Source: Terriglobia bacterium (GTDB taxonomy: Bacteria > Acidobacteriota > Terriglobia > Terriglobales > Acidobacteriaceae). From it: a DNA stretch of 64,000 bases. Position 1 is the stretch's first letter. The number at the start of each line of letters is the position of its first letter. A model generated the notes under the pieces. The model was given only the letters and a program-made list of their open reading frames with translations. It was not told where the DNA came from and searched no databases. The translations under genes and the position numbers were made by a program. Below, piece after piece: positions 23,645 through 32,914 of this stretch. The DNA lies in NCBI GenBank assembly GCA_020072645.1, contig JAIQGK010000017.1, positions 144,625-208,624 of the forward strand, in the 5' to 3' direction.

Positions 23645-24255
23645 GTCAGCAAGATGCGCGCATTCCAAAGTCCTAAAAATTCCTGTTGTAGATAAAATGC
23701 AACGGTGTTGACCGCGCAGGTTTTTCTTGCAGAATTCCATTTGGCGATCAATCGAAAGATTCAGACTTTTATTTAAAGCCCAGCCCGGCCCTACTCTGCT
23801 GACATGTGTCTCTACAACCAGCAAAGCGAGAAGCAGAACTTGATTGCCTACGAAGCAGCTTACGGATTTCAGACGGCCAAGTCGCCTCTGATCGCTGTTT
23901 TGTTTCTTGCCTTTTCCCGTTTCGGGAAAGACGCATTTGTTGTTTGGGATTCAATGCGCGTAGATGCCCAAAGAATGTGTAAGTAATTCTCTTAAGTTGA
24001 ATTCATTCATTGCACACAATTGTGAGTACATTATCGCTGCGTTGTGCTGCAACACTTTTTCTAACTATTGTCCCTGATTTGCTCTTGACTTCCTGGTTCT
24101 GATGGGAGAGCATGATTCCTCTTTTTATTGTATGCACAATATGTATACATATTTTTGTGGGATACATCAGCAATGAGGCTTCTCCAATGTTTGATGACGG
24201 TCGCGCGATCGGTTCAATTCAAGGGACATTCTGATCGATAGGACGGTATAAGGGA
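23645..24255. other. Intergenic region at the left edge of the oxyanion cluster
   Basis: About 600 AT-richer bases between the tRNA fragment and the cytochrome gene. A 60-codon open frame at 23804-23986 has no recognisable features and is not called. CACAATTGTG (24015-24024) is a perfect palindrome. The operator candidate at 24128-24150 is listed separately. The promoter of the reductase operon should lie here, but I could not place -35/-10 boxes reliably. Confidence 0.5.
24128..24150. promoter_or_regulatory. Candidate GntR/FCD operator
   Basis: ATGTATACAT (24141-24150) is a perfect palindrome; just upstream TTGTATGCACAA (24128-24139) is a near-palindrome of related form. FCD-type GntR regulators typically bind short palindromes with a GTATAC-like core. 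A gene for such a regulator closes the cluster at 33718-34464. The site is about 130 bases before the first gene. The pairing of regulator and site is inference. Confidence 0.4.
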
Positions 24256-24279
24256 GTGCAAGGGAATACGCGAACATTA

Positions 24280-25782
24280 ATGGATGTGCGTGTTATCGCC
24301 GCAGCTCTTGCTGTCGCATTCATCTTAGTGTGCTCTATTTCAGCACAATCGCCGGTACGCCATACTGAAGGCAATTCCGTGACGAGCGGACGTGAGCTCT
24401 ATAAAGTGCAATGCGCTTACTGTCACGGGACTGAAGGAAAAGGCGACGGGGAAGCGGCGCATCTTTTATTTCCAAGACCACGCGATCTTGCGTCCGGCCT
24501 TTTCACATTGCGCTCCACGCCGGCAGGCTCTCCTCCCACTGATGATGATCTTTTGCGCACGATTACGCGGGGCATCCCCGGGTCCGGCATGCCGAGCTTC
24601 TCTTTTTTGAATGAGGCCGAGCGCAAAGCTCTGGTCGCCTATGTAGAGAGCATGTCGCCTAAGTTTTCTTCCATGCGGGCGAAGGAGAATCAGTCTCTAA
24701 GTTTGAGCGCTAAGCCCGCGGAGTCTGCTGAAATCGTTGCTGCAGGAAAAGCGGTTTATGAAAAGGCACATTGCGCGGCCTGCCATGGCACAGCAGGCCA
24801 GGGGGATGGAGAAGGGGCCCGTGATCTGGAAGACGATGCTGGCTTTCCCATCAAGGTACGCAACTTTACTACCGGCCCATTCAAGGGCGGAGCTTCAGTT
24901 GAAGATATCTATCTGCGAATCGCTACTGGGATGGATGGAACGCCCATGCGAGTACGTCCGGGCTTGAGCGAGATAGAGCGATGGCAACTGGCGTACTACG
25001 TCAAATCGCTTTGCAAAGCGGCTAGTTGTGATTCTACTCCCATGCCCGCCAGCGGCTTGCTCCTTTCAGCCAGGACACGACGCAAGCTGCCGCTGGATGA
25101 TCCTTTTGCCGCATCCTGGAACAGCGCTCCTACGCTTCGCATACCGCTGAACTCTCTCTGGAACCGCGGCATCGCCGCGCCTGACCTGAGGGTGCGATCG
25201 CTTAACGACGGTCATACGATTGCATTTCTTCTGGACTGGAATGACAGCACGAAAAACTCGAGCACTGTTTTGCCGCAGGATTTCAGCGATGCTGTGGCCC
25301 TGCAATTCTTTTCCGGTCAAGGAAATGCCACGCTGGCCATGGGAGACACTAATACTGAAGTCACCATCTGGCAGTGGAAAGCTGACTGGCAAGAACATAT
25401 CGATCGCGGACGGAGATCCGGGCCAGAAGACGCGCATCCATGGATGGTGAATGATCCCTATCCCGTGCCGGGCGCGGCAGCGGTTGAAGCAGGAAATCCC
25501 ATAGCACTTACACATCGCCTAACCCCCGTTGAAGAGGCGACAGCCCGGGGCTTTGGTACGGTAACGCCAAAGCCCCTGGGATCACAACTGGTCGCGGGAA
25601 AAGGTGTATGGCGAGACGGGCAATGGCATGTGGTGCTCTCACGCGCGATTGCGACGAATAGCGGTATTCGAAGCGAAGGTGAAACCAGGCTTGGCTTCGC
25701 CGTGTGGGACGGAAGCCAGGGCGATCGCGAAGGGCAGAAAGCAATTTCCACCTGGTACACCCTGATGCTGGGGCGAAAGTGA
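24280..25782 (+). CDS. Fusion of dihaem cytochrome c and ethylbenzene-dehydrogenase-type haem b subunit
   Basis: About 500 residues from ATG 24280; a GTG at 24256 would add eight. After an N-terminal signal/anchor, two cytochrome c domains carry CAYCH (Cys45-His49) and CAACH (Cys165-His169). The C-terminal ~230 residues resemble the gamma subunit of ethylbenzene dehydrogenase and DMS/selenate/chlorate enzymes (EB_dh): NDGHTIAFLLDWND, ATLAMGDTNTE, AVWDGSQGDREGQKAISTWY. Met354 and Lys487 fit the Met/Lys haem b ligands of that family. It would pass electrons between the Mo/Fe-S subunits and periplasmic or membrane carriers. Fusion of both cytochrome types in one chain is unusual. Confidence 0.85.
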   Translation: MDVRVIAAALAVAFILVCSISAQSPVRHTEGNSVTSGRELYKVQCAYCHGTEGKGDGEAAHLLFPRPRDLASGLFTLRSTPAGSPPTDDDLLRTITRGIPGSGMPSFSFLNEAERKALVAYVESMSPKFSSMRAKENQSLSLSAKPAESAEIVAAGKAVYEKAHCAACHGTAGQGDGEGARDLEDDAGFPIKVRNFTTGPFKGGASVEDIYLRIATGMDGTPMRVRPGLSEIERWQLAYYVKSLCKAASCDSTPMPASGLLLSARTRRKLPLDDPFAASWNSAPTLRIPLNSLWNRGIAAPDLRVRSLNDGHTIAFLLDWNDSTKNSSTVLPQDFSDAVALQFFSGQGNATLAMGDTNTEVTIWQWKADWQEHIDRGRRSGPEDAHPWMVNDPYPVPGAAAVEAGNPIALTHRLTPVEEATARGFGTVTPKPLGSQLVAGKGVWRDGQWHVVLSRAIATNSGIRSEGETRLGFAVWDGSQGDREGQKAISTWYTLMLGRK

Positions 25783-25812
25783 AACTACGCTACCAATCAA
25801 AGGAGAAATGAA

Positions 25813-26151
25813 ATGGCCGACAAGGAGTTTGAGTCGGAAGACCCGATGCAACTGGTCGGCACGCTCATGGAGTGCGATGAAGAAGAGATCGAAGAGATGG
25901 GGCTGACTTTTGTCGAGGAGTTCGCGCGGATGCGATGGACGCGTGAAGAGATTATGGCTATTTTCGCCAATCCGCATTATCGCGGCCCGCACACCGTATA
26001 TCGCGCCAAGGGGCCGGCTTTTATTTCTCGATTGATCGACCTGGTTACCGGCGTTAGTCCCGCCGCAACTTGTTCCACGGATACTTTTTCTCATCCGCAA
26101 GAAAACGCCGGGACGGCAAGTTCCAAACAGGAAGGTAAGTGCGATGCCTAA
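25813..26151 (+). CDS. Small acidic protein of unknown function in the reductase operon
   Basis: 112 residues. The N-terminal half is acidic (MECDEEEIEEMG); the middle has FARMRWTREEIMAIFANPHY followed by GPHTVYRAKG. No signal peptide or cofactor motif is seen. It lies 30 bases after the cytochrome gene, and its stop overlaps the beta-subunit start by eight bases, so it is translationally coupled and probably belongs to the enzyme's maturation or structure. A good ribosome-binding site (AAAGGAG) precedes the ATG. Confidence 0.72.
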   Translation: MADKEFESEDPMQLVGTLMECDEEEIEEMGLTFVEEFARMRWTREEIMAIFANPHYRGPHTVYRAKGPAFISRLIDLVTGVSPAATCSTDTFSHPQENAGTASSKQEGKCDA

Positions 26152-27343
26152 AGTCTATAACTGGCAATTGGGCCGGCCGATGGAGTTTCCACGGCCACAG
26201 CAGCGTCCTAAAAGGCAATTTTCCGCCGTGTTCAATATCAATCGCTGCATTGGGTGCCAGACTTGCACAATGGCATCCAAAAGCACCTGGACCCATTCGC
26301 CGGGACAGGAAGCAATGTGGTGGAACAACGTGGAGACAAAGCCTTTCGGCGGCTATCCGCATGGTTGGGACATAAAGACGCTTGAACTGCTGGGACCGCA
26401 ACCAGGCTGGCAGCAGAGTGGCGCAAAAGAAGCAGACGTGAATACTTCAGGCCCTGAAAGCGCTCCCTATGGAGTGTATGAAGGGCAGACGCTGTTTGAA
26501 GCGGCCTTGAATCGTGTCTCTGGGAGCGAGCAAAAAGTTGTGGGCTATCTGCCTGCTGACCATGAGTGGCGCTATCCGAATATCTATGAGGATTCGCCCA
26601 ATGAGCATCCTGAAATCAAAGATGGGATCACGACCCGTGGGTCCCAGCTTCCTGAGCACAAAACTTTCTTCTTCTATCTGGCAAGGATATGCAATCACTG
26701 CACGTACGCAGCTTGCCTGGCAGCTTGTCCTAATAACGCGATTTATAAGCGCCCGGAAGATGGAGTTGTTTTAATCGACCAGGAGCGCTGCCGCGGGGAG
26801 AGGAAATGTGTGGAGGCGTGCCCCTACAAAAAGGCCATGTATAACCAGGCGACGGGAACATCGGAAAAATGCATTGCCTGTTATCCGCGCCTTGAGGGCA
26901 AAGACCCTATCACCCAGGGCAAGCCGATGATCACGCGGTGTAACGCAGCCTGCGTCGGCAAAATTCGATTGCAGGGCTGGGTCGACGATCCTGAAGGTCC
27001 GCTGCATTTTCTTGTGCATAAGGAAAAAGTCGCTTTACCGCTTTATCCGCAATTCGGCACCGAGCCGAACGTGTATTACATTCCGCCGCGCTGGGCGCCA
27101 CGCAAATATCTGGAACAGATGTTTGGGCCGGGCGTTGAGCATGCCATTGAACGCTACACGAATCCATCGCATGAGCTGCTTGGTGTATTGCAGCTTTTCA
27201 ACTCAATCCAGGTGGTTATCTCCAAATATAAGGTGGCGGAAAAAGAAGCCATTGGCTATGACGACGATGGCCGTGAACTGGTGCGCGTCCCAATTGAAGA
27301 ACCGATCTATATCCGTCCTAAAAAGCATTTGAACATTACTTAG
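26144..27343 (+). CDS. Type II DMSO-reductase-family beta subunit (4 Fe-S clusters)
   Basis: 399 residues, close to the usual length of NarH/EbdB/PcrB/NxrB-like proteins. Four cysteine groups are present: CIGCQTC (about 31-37), CNHCTYAACLAACP, CRGERKCVEACP, and CIACYPR with a distant CNAACVG. The N-terminal order (NWQLGRPMEF, FNINRCIGCQTCTMASKSTW) is characteristic of the type II branch. No signal peptide is present; in this family the beta subunit is co-exported with the Tat-bearing alpha subunit. It wires electrons from the Mo cofactor subunit to the haem subunit. Confidence 0.92.
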   Translation: MPKVYNWQLGRPMEFPRPQQRPKRQFSAVFNINRCIGCQTCTMASKSTWTHSPGQEAMWWNNVETKPFGGYPHGWDIKTLELLGPQPGWQQSGAKEADVNTSGPESAPYGVYEGQTLFEAALNRVSGSEQKVVGYLPADHEWRYPNIYEDSPNEHPEIKDGITTRGSQLPEHKTFFFYLARICNHCTYAACLAACPNNAIYKRPEDGVVLIDQERCRGERKCVEACPYKKAMYNQATGTSEKCIACYPRLEGKDPITQGKPMITRCNAACVGKIRLQGWVDDPEGPLHFLVHKEKVALPLYPQFGTEPNVYYIPPRWAPRKYLEQMFGPGVEHAIERYTNPSHELLGVLQLFNSIQVVISKYKVAEKEAIGYDDDGRELVRVPIEEPIYIRPKKHLNIT

Positions 27344-27364
27344 CAAGGAAACTGGAGTTCCGGT

Positions 27365-28243
27365 ATGCAAGAGATGAAATCAATGGCCTCGGCGGGTGCT
27401 ATGCAGAACTCGGCAGGCATGCTTCCGTCCACCAATACCATGGCAGGCGAGAGCAAACGAGGCCGCACGGCGCGAAGCCGAGCCATGGTTTATTCCATCC
27501 TGGCCCAGGCTTTGTCCTCGCCAAGTGAGGCGCTTTGTTTGGCAGTCAGGGAAGGAGCCCTCAGTGCCTTGCTTGGCGTTGCACTCGAGGATGCACCGCC
27601 TGCTCATCGTCGCATGATCGAAGCCGGCTTGCTGGAGAGCTTTACGGCAATCTCCGGCGATGAATCTTTCGCCGGCGCAATTTTGGCCGAATACACGCGT
27701 CTGTTTTCATCAAACCTGCACTGCATGCAATACGAGGCCGACTACTTGGGGCGAAACGCAGAAAACTCTGTGCATGTAATTGCGGCAATCGCCAGCATGT
27801 ATTCCACTTTTGGCGTCAGATTGGCGGACACAGTTGGAGAGCGCCCTGATCACATTGCCGTTGAGCTGGACTTCATGAATTTTCTTGCCGCCAAAGAAGC
27901 CTATGCCAGTGACAGGAACCAGGTTGCGAACGCCGGATTGTGCCGTCGCGCGCAAGTCTATTTCTTGAGCAAACATCTGGCCCGCTGGGGCCGCATGTTC
28001 GCCGGCAATCTTGCGCAGGCGACCATAGCATCTTTTTACCGCTCTATTTGTGAGCTTCTGGATCGATTCCTTGCCGCCGAAACCAGGTATTTCAAGATTG
28101 AAATCTCGCCGGTTATGCCGCAGGAAACCAATGCTTCAGAAAAGTGCGGCTGCAATCACTGTTCAGGGACTAACGCTGAGCAGCCGAAGGAACTGGTGCA
28201 GCTTACCGGGCTTGTTCAAGAAATGATGAGCAGAAGCGACTAG
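27365..28243 (+). CDS. TorD/DdhD-like molybdoenzyme chaperone
   Basis: 292 residues. The central all-helical region fits TorD-family chaperones (SRAMVYSILAQALSSPSEAL, EYTRLFSSNLHCMQYEADYL, HIAVELDFMNFLAAKEAYAS). Such proteins bind the alpha-subunit signal peptide and apoenzyme until cofactor is inserted. It lies between beta and alpha genes, as in clr/ser/ddh/ebd operons. The C-terminus has an unusual Cys-rich tail (CGCNHCSG, about 262-269) that may bind metal. Cytoplasmic. Confidence 0.85.
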   Translation: MQEMKSMASAGAMQNSAGMLPSTNTMAGESKRGRTARSRAMVYSILAQALSSPSEALCLAVREGALSALLGVALEDAPPAHRRMIEAGLLESFTAISGDESFAGAILAEYTRLFSSNLHCMQYEADYLGRNAENSVHVIAAIASMYSTFGVRLADTVGERPDHIAVELDFMNFLAAKEAYASDRNQVANAGLCRRAQVYFLSKHLARWGRMFAGNLAQATIASFYRSICELLDRFLAAETRYFKIEISPVMPQETNASEKCGCNHCSGTNAEQPKELVQLTGLVQEMMSRSD

Positions 28244-28282
28244 AGATTCCCGCAAGAACGAACCTAAAAGGAGACGTGAGTT

Positions 28283-28651
28283 ATGGCTTCCCCCGCCACC
28301 GTGAATGTTGAGATTGCAGGTAAAGCTCCGGTCATTCTTACCCCAGTCGCTATTGAAAAGGCGAAACAGTTTATCTCTGAGAAAACACCTGTGCCTGCCG
28401 GGTTGCGGATTGGCGTAGCCGGCGGCGGCTGTTCTGGATTTACCTACTCCATGCACTTTGAGAACGTTGCCGGTGAGATGGACAAGATATACGGCTTTGA
28501 CGGGCTGGCGGTTTTTATTGATGCCACGTCAGCCATGTATCTGCAGGGCTGCGTTGTGGATTATGAAGACACTCCAGACGGCGCCGGTTTCATCTTTGAA
28601 AATCCTAATCAGAAGACCACTTGTGGATGTGGATCTTCCTGCAGCGCTTAA
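28283..28651 (+). CDS. IscA/ErpA-type iron-sulfur assembly protein
   Basis: 122 residues. The A-type carrier signature is complete: GLRIGVAGGGCSGFTYSMHF and, at the C-terminus, CGCGSSCSA, giving the three conserved cysteines. A-type carriers deliver Fe-S clusters to apoproteins. Its place between the chaperone and alpha-subunit genes suggests a dedicated role in loading the five expected clusters of the enzyme. AAAGGAG precedes the ATG. Confidence 0.92.
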   Translation: MASPATVNVEIAGKAPVILTPVAIEKAKQFISEKTPVPAGLRIGVAGGGCSGFTYSMHFENVAGEMDKIYGFDGLAVFIDATSAMYLQGCVVDYEDTPDGAGFIFENPNQKTTCGCGSSCSA

Positions 28652-28690
28652 GACAGTAGTGCGGCGGCCAGTTTGCCAGAAAGGACTCTC

Positions 28691-31600
28691 TTGACCACAA
28701 CTCGACGCGAAGCTCTCAAATACATGGGAACAGTTTTTGGCGCCGCGCTCTTAAACGGCAAAACCACATTGCTCTCGCCGCTGGACTCGATTGGAAATCT
28801 TCTGGATTTTTTCCCCAGCCGCGGATGGGAAAAAGTTTATCGCGACCAATACAGCTATGATTCCACCTTCAATTTCCTGTGCGTGCCGAACGACACGCAC
28901 AATTGCCGCTTGACGGCCTTCGTCCGCGATGGTGTGGCTCTCAGAATTGAACAGGCTTATGACATGGGCGGAGTCGGCGATCTTTATGGCAACAAGGTTT
29001 CTGCCGGGTGGGCGCCGCGTGGATGCCTGAAAGGTTACACGCTGGTCCAGCGAGTTTACGGACCGCATCGCCATAAGTTTCCCACTGTGCGCAAATGCTG
29101 GCTGGAGTGGGCGGATGCTGGGTTTCCGCGCGAGGGAGATTACGTCGAGAGATATTTTAAAAAGCGCGGTGAGGACGATCGCGTCCGCGTTAGCTGGGAC
29201 CAGGCCTTTACCCTGATCGCAAAGGCAATTCTCAATATCACGCAGACATATGGCGGGGCGGAAGGCGCGGCGTTGCTTGAGAGACAAGGCTATCCCAAGC
29301 CGATGATCGACCAACTTGGCGGCGTTGGCACGCAGGCCATCAAGATGCGCTCAGCCATTGCTGCATGCGGGCCGGTGTCAAAGCAAGGAGCGCTGGTTCG
29401 CTTTGCCAATATGCTTGCCCTGGTGGATACGCATGTACGCAAGGTAGAACCGGCGCAGGCAAAGGGCGCCCGCCATTGGACAACTTATGAATATCTTGGC
29501 GACATGGACCCCGGCTTCCCCCAGGTTACAGGAGTCAACTCCTTTGATGTTGACATGGCTGATATGCGCCACAGCAAGCTGGTGGTGGTGATTGGCAAGA
29601 ATTTTGTCGAACACAAGATGGCTGATGTGCATTGGATGGTAGAGGGTATGGAGCGCAAGGCCAAGATTGTCGTGATCGGGCCCGACTACAACCCTACGTC
29701 GCAAAAAGCTGATTCGTGGATTCCCGTCCGGCCTGGCTCCGATACGGCGCTCCTGCTGGGCGTCGCCAATCTCATTATCCAGAAAAACTATCACGACGAA
29801 ACTTTTATCAAGAAGCACTCTGACATGCCTTTGCTCGTGCGCCTGGATACGCTCAAAAAGCTGCGCGCCGCGGACATTATTCCCAACTACAAGAACGCGG
29901 AAAATACCGGCTACAGCGCGGAAGTCCAGAAGATCGATCCCAAGATGCGGGCGCAATGGGGCGACTACGTGGTTTGGAATGCAAAGACCAACCAGCCGGC
30001 GGTGATCACGCGCGAAGACGTAGGCGACAAAATGCTGGCCAAAGGAATTGACCCGGTTCTGGATGGAGAATTCACCGTGCAAACCGTGGATGGGAAGCCG
30101 GTTCGCTGCCGTACTGGGTTCAGCATTCAGCGGGAAGTGCTCTCCTATTACACCGTGGAGCGAGTTTCGCAGATCACGAGCACGCCGCCGAATTTGATCG
30201 AGCAACTGGCGCATGACATCGGCACCATCAAGCCGTGCGCGATGCATTCCGGCGAGGGGGTAAACCACTACTACCACGCGGACCTTAAAGGCCGAGCCGT
30301 CATTATGCTGTGCACCTTGACCGGCAATTTGGGCACCTTTGGAGCAGGACCAGGAACGTGGGCCGGCAATTACAAAGTCAATTCCATGGATGGTCTGCCC
30401 GCGTATGTGGCGGAAGATCCCTTCAACCCCAATGAGGCCACGCCGAAACTCCGCAAGACGTACACCGAAGAGCATCCGGTGTTCTGGGTGAATGGCGGGC
30501 CAACGTGGGCGACGGGAAAGACCCACATGCCTACGCCCACGAAAATGATGTGGACGGCAAACACCAACATGATCAACAACTGCCCATGGCTTTATAACCT
30601 GCTCACGCATGAGCTGCCCAAAGTGGAGTTGTTCATCAATAATGATTGGGAATATAACCTGAGCTGCGAATACTCTGATATCGCGCTGCCGGTCCCAAGC
30701 TGGCTGGAGACAACCCTTCCGGATATTGTGGGCTCGGCTTCCAATCCTTTTTGCAGCATCTGGAAAGGCGGAATTAAACCGATCTTCGATACGAAGATGG
30801 ATGCGGAAACGGTCGCCGGCGTGGCGCGCAAGCTGACAGAGATGACCGGAGATTCTCGATTCGAAAACTACTTTAAATACATTTTGGAAGGGAAAGCGGA
30901 GTTTTACATCCAGCGCCTGATGGACGCTTCAACCACGCTCAAAGGCTATAACTGCGAGGAAATCCTGAAGTCGGGCCGCTCCGTCCTCATGAACTTCCGC
31001 ACCTATCCACGGATTACGGGATATGAGCAAATCCAGGAGAGCGCGCCGTTTTACAACAAGACAGGACGACTGGAGTTTTACCGCGAAGAGGATACCTTTA
31101 TTCGCGAAGGTGAAAATGTTGTCGTTCACCGCGAGCCGATCGAAGCCACACCCTATCTGCCCAACGTAATTATTTCTGGGCCGGCTGCGGGGCTCCGGCC
31201 TGAGCCACGAAATATTCCTGTTACCGCCACCAGCGCGGATGACAGAGGCAAGCGCAACCTTGTCTTGCCATGGGAAAAGGCGAAGGACATAGAGAATCCG
31301 CTTCACGCCAGGGGCTACAAATTTGTATTTATCAGCACCAAAACGCGGCATTCCACGCATTCCTCATGGATGATGGCGGACTGGAACAAGATGTGGATCT
31401 CCAGCTTTGGCGATCCTTACCGCAGTGACAAAAGATCACCAGGAGTTGGCGAGCCAGAGATCAGGATCAATCCACAAGATGCCAAGGCATTGGGCATCAA
31501 TGACGGCGATTACGTGTGGGTGGATGCCAATGATGAGGACCGTCCTTATAAAGGATGGAAACCGGATGATCCGCTGTACCAGGCGGCGCGCCTTAAGTTG

Positions 31601-32044
31601 CGTGGCCGTTATGATCCCCGTGTTCGTCCTGGAATGGTCATTTCACGCCATGCGCCCTGGGCGGCAACGCCAAGAACTGTAGCCGCACAGCGCAATCGCA
31701 AAGATGGGCGCACTCTCAGTGACAGCGGTTATGAATCCAATTTCCGGAGTGGCTCACTGCAAAGCTGCGTGCGGGTTTATTGCCAGCCCACCATGATGAC
31801 CGATGACCTGATACGAAAAAATTCAGTCGGGCAGGGCATTGGACAAGGGCAAGGCAATGATGCCTATGGCGTGAACACTCCTTACAAGGAAGCCCTGGTA
31901 AGGATTACAAAGGCTGAGGACGGCGGCATTGATGGCCACGGGCAGTGGGAGCCTACGCTCACAGGATTTACTCCCGGCAATGAGAGCGCAACCATGCGCG
32001 AGTACCTGGAAGGCAGCTTTATCAAGAATAAATCTGACTCATGA
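28691..32044 (+). CDS. Type II DMSO-reductase-family molybdopterin alpha subunit, Tat-exported
   Basis: About 1117 residues from TTG 28691, chosen because AAAGGA lies seven bases upstream and it yields a compact Tat signal (TTRREALKYMGTVFGAALLN). The N-terminal Fe-S block CVPNDTHNC and PRGCLKGYTL match the branch of ethylbenzene dehydrogenase, NxrA and archaeal type II enzymes. The Mo-pocket block GDMDPGFPQVTG contains Asp271, the probable Mo ligand. Other family blocks are KADSWIPVRPGSD, HSGEGVNHYY, NNDWEYNLSCEYSDIALPVP and the C-terminal GINDGDYVWVDAND. The substrate cannot be read; the neighbouring chlorite dismutase suggests chlorate or perchlorate, with nitrite, selenate or a hydrocarbon as alternatives. 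Confidence 0.9.
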   Translation: MTTTRREALKYMGTVFGAALLNGKTTLLSPLDSIGNLLDFFPSRGWEKVYRDQYSYDSTFNFLCVPNDTHNCRLTAFVRDGVALRIEQAYDMGGVGDLYGNKVSAGWAPRGCLKGYTLVQRVYGPHRHKFPTVRKCWLEWADAGFPREGDYVERYFKKRGEDDRVRVSWDQAFTLIAKAILNITQTYGGAEGAALLERQGYPKPMIDQLGGVGTQAIKMRSAIAACGPVSKQGALVRFANMLALVDTHVRKVEPAQAKGARHWTTYEYLGDMDPGFPQVTGVNSFDVDMADMRHSKLVVVIGKNFVEHKMADVHWMVEGMERKAKIVVIGPDYNPTSQKADSWIPVRPGSDTALLLGVANLIIQKNYHDETFIKKHSDMPLLVRLDTLKKLRAADIIPNYKNAENTGYSAEVQKIDPKMRAQWGDYVVWNAKTNQPAVITREDVGDKMLAKGIDPVLDGEFTVQTVDGKPVRCRTGFSIQREVLSYYTVERVSQITSTPPNLIEQLAHDIGTIKPCAMHSGEGVNHYYHADLKGRAVIMLCTLTGNLGTFGAGPGTWAGNYKVNSMDGLPAYVAEDPFNPNEATPKLRKTYTEEHPVFWVNGGPTWATGKTHMPTPTKMMWTANTNMINNCPWLYNLLTHELPKVELFINNDWEYNLSCEYSDIALPVPSWLETTLPDIVGSASNPFCSIWKGGIKPIFDTKMDAETVAGVARKLTEMTGDSRFENYFKYILEGKAEFYIQRLMDASTTLKGYNCEEILKSGRSVLMNFRTYPRITGYEQIQESAPFYNKTGRLEFYREEDTFIREGENVVVHREPIEATPYLPNVIISGPAAGLRPEPRNIPVTATSADDRGKRNLVLPWEKAKDIENPLHARGYKFVFISTKTRHSTHSSWMMADWNKMWISSFGDPYRSDKRSPGVGEPEIRINPQDAKALGINDGDYVWVDANDEDRPYKGWKPDDPLYQAARLKLRGRYDPRVRPGMVISRHAPWAATPRTVAAQRNRKDGRTLSDSGYESNFRSGSLQSCVRVYCQPTMMTDDLIRKNSVGQGIGQGQGNDAYGVNTPYKEALVRITKAEDGGIDGHGQWEPTLTGFTPGNESATMREYLEGSFIKNKSDS

Positions 32045-32126
32045 ACTGCGGGATATGGAGGATTGCTAATTGTGCGCCTGATGCGATAGTGGCCGCACTG
32101 CACGTTCAAAGAGGATATGACCTTGC

Positions 32127-32870
32127 ATGGTAAGCAGAGAACAACTCACGGGCGCACCTTCTTTCGTGATCATCGCAGCTTTTAAGCTGCTGCCTGAGTG
32201 GGCACAGGCTGACGACTCGATTCGCGCACTCGCGGCGGCGGAGTTGACCGGAGTGCTTACCGAATCATCGCAAAGAGTTGAGGCCAGCATCTACCTGAGC
32301 CAGGGGCTTAAGGCCTCGGCCGATTTTTTTCTCAGGATCCATGCCAATGATCTGGCGGAAGCCCAAAGTTATGTCAATGAATGTGCGCAGACCATCATCG
32401 GCCGCCACTCGCTAATCGCCGACATCATGATCGGCATCTCCAAACCGCGCCGTTACATTACGCAAGAGAACTCGGCCCGGCTCAATGAGCAGCTGAACAA
32501 CAGCAAATATGAAAGCGCAACGCCGCGCTATGCCATTGTGATTCCGGTGAAGAAAACCGCGCGCTGGTGGAACATGCCTGAAAGCGAACGCCTGCATGAG
32601 ATTGAGGTGCACACGCAAAAGTCGCTTGCCTACATGAGTTGTGTGAAACGCGAGCTCTATTACAGCACCGGCCTGGACGAGCAAGACTTTATTACCTATT
32701 TCGAGACAGCTGATCTCCAGGCATTTCATGAGCTAAATGCCGCGCTGGCAGGCATTCGTGAAAATGAATTTCAGATCAGATGCGAACACCTCATGCTGCT
32801 GGGGGCCATCCGCAGCGTTTCTGAAATTGCGCGTATTTTAAGCCGGCAACCAGCACCTGATGCTACTTGA
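32127..32870 (+). CDS. cld: Chlorite dismutase with intact active site
   Basis: 247 residues. Chlorite dismutase converts chlorite to chloride and O2 with haem b. All residues known from pentameric (clade I) enzymes are present at matching spacing: Lys143, Trp147, Trp148, proximal His162 (VHTQKSLAY), distal Arg175 (CVKRELYYSTGLDEQDF) and Glu212. The distances Trp-His 14, His-Arg 13 and His-Glu 50 agree with the Dechloromonas and Nitrospira enzymes as I recall them. No signal peptide is present: the chain begins directly with the domain, and an in-frame stop (32118-32120) prevents extension. This is odd beside an exported reductase. It lies 82 bases after the alpha gene. Confidence 0.92.
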   Translation: MVSREQLTGAPSFVIIAAFKLLPEWAQADDSIRALAAAELTGVLTESSQRVEASIYLSQGLKASADFFLRIHANDLAEAQSYVNECAQTIIGRHSLIADIMIGISKPRRYITQENSARLNEQLNNSKYESATPRYAIVIPVKKTARWWNMPESERLHEIEVHTQKSLAYMSCVKRELYYSTGLDEQDFITYFETADLQAFHELNAALAGIRENEFQIRCEHLMLLGAIRSVSEIARILSRQPAPDAT

Positions 32871-32914
32871 TACAGCTGTTCTCAGTTTAATTCCAACTAC
32901 GAGGAGCAAGAAAA

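Noticed and set aside
23804..23986. 60-codon frame at the left edge of the island
   Set aside because: No ribosome-binding site, family or composition supports it; region is AT-rich intergenic DNA.
29378..30610. 410-codon open frame on the minus strand inside the molybdopterin subunit gene
   Set aside because: The opposite strand codes for conserved family blocks throughout this interval; the antisense product has no family features.
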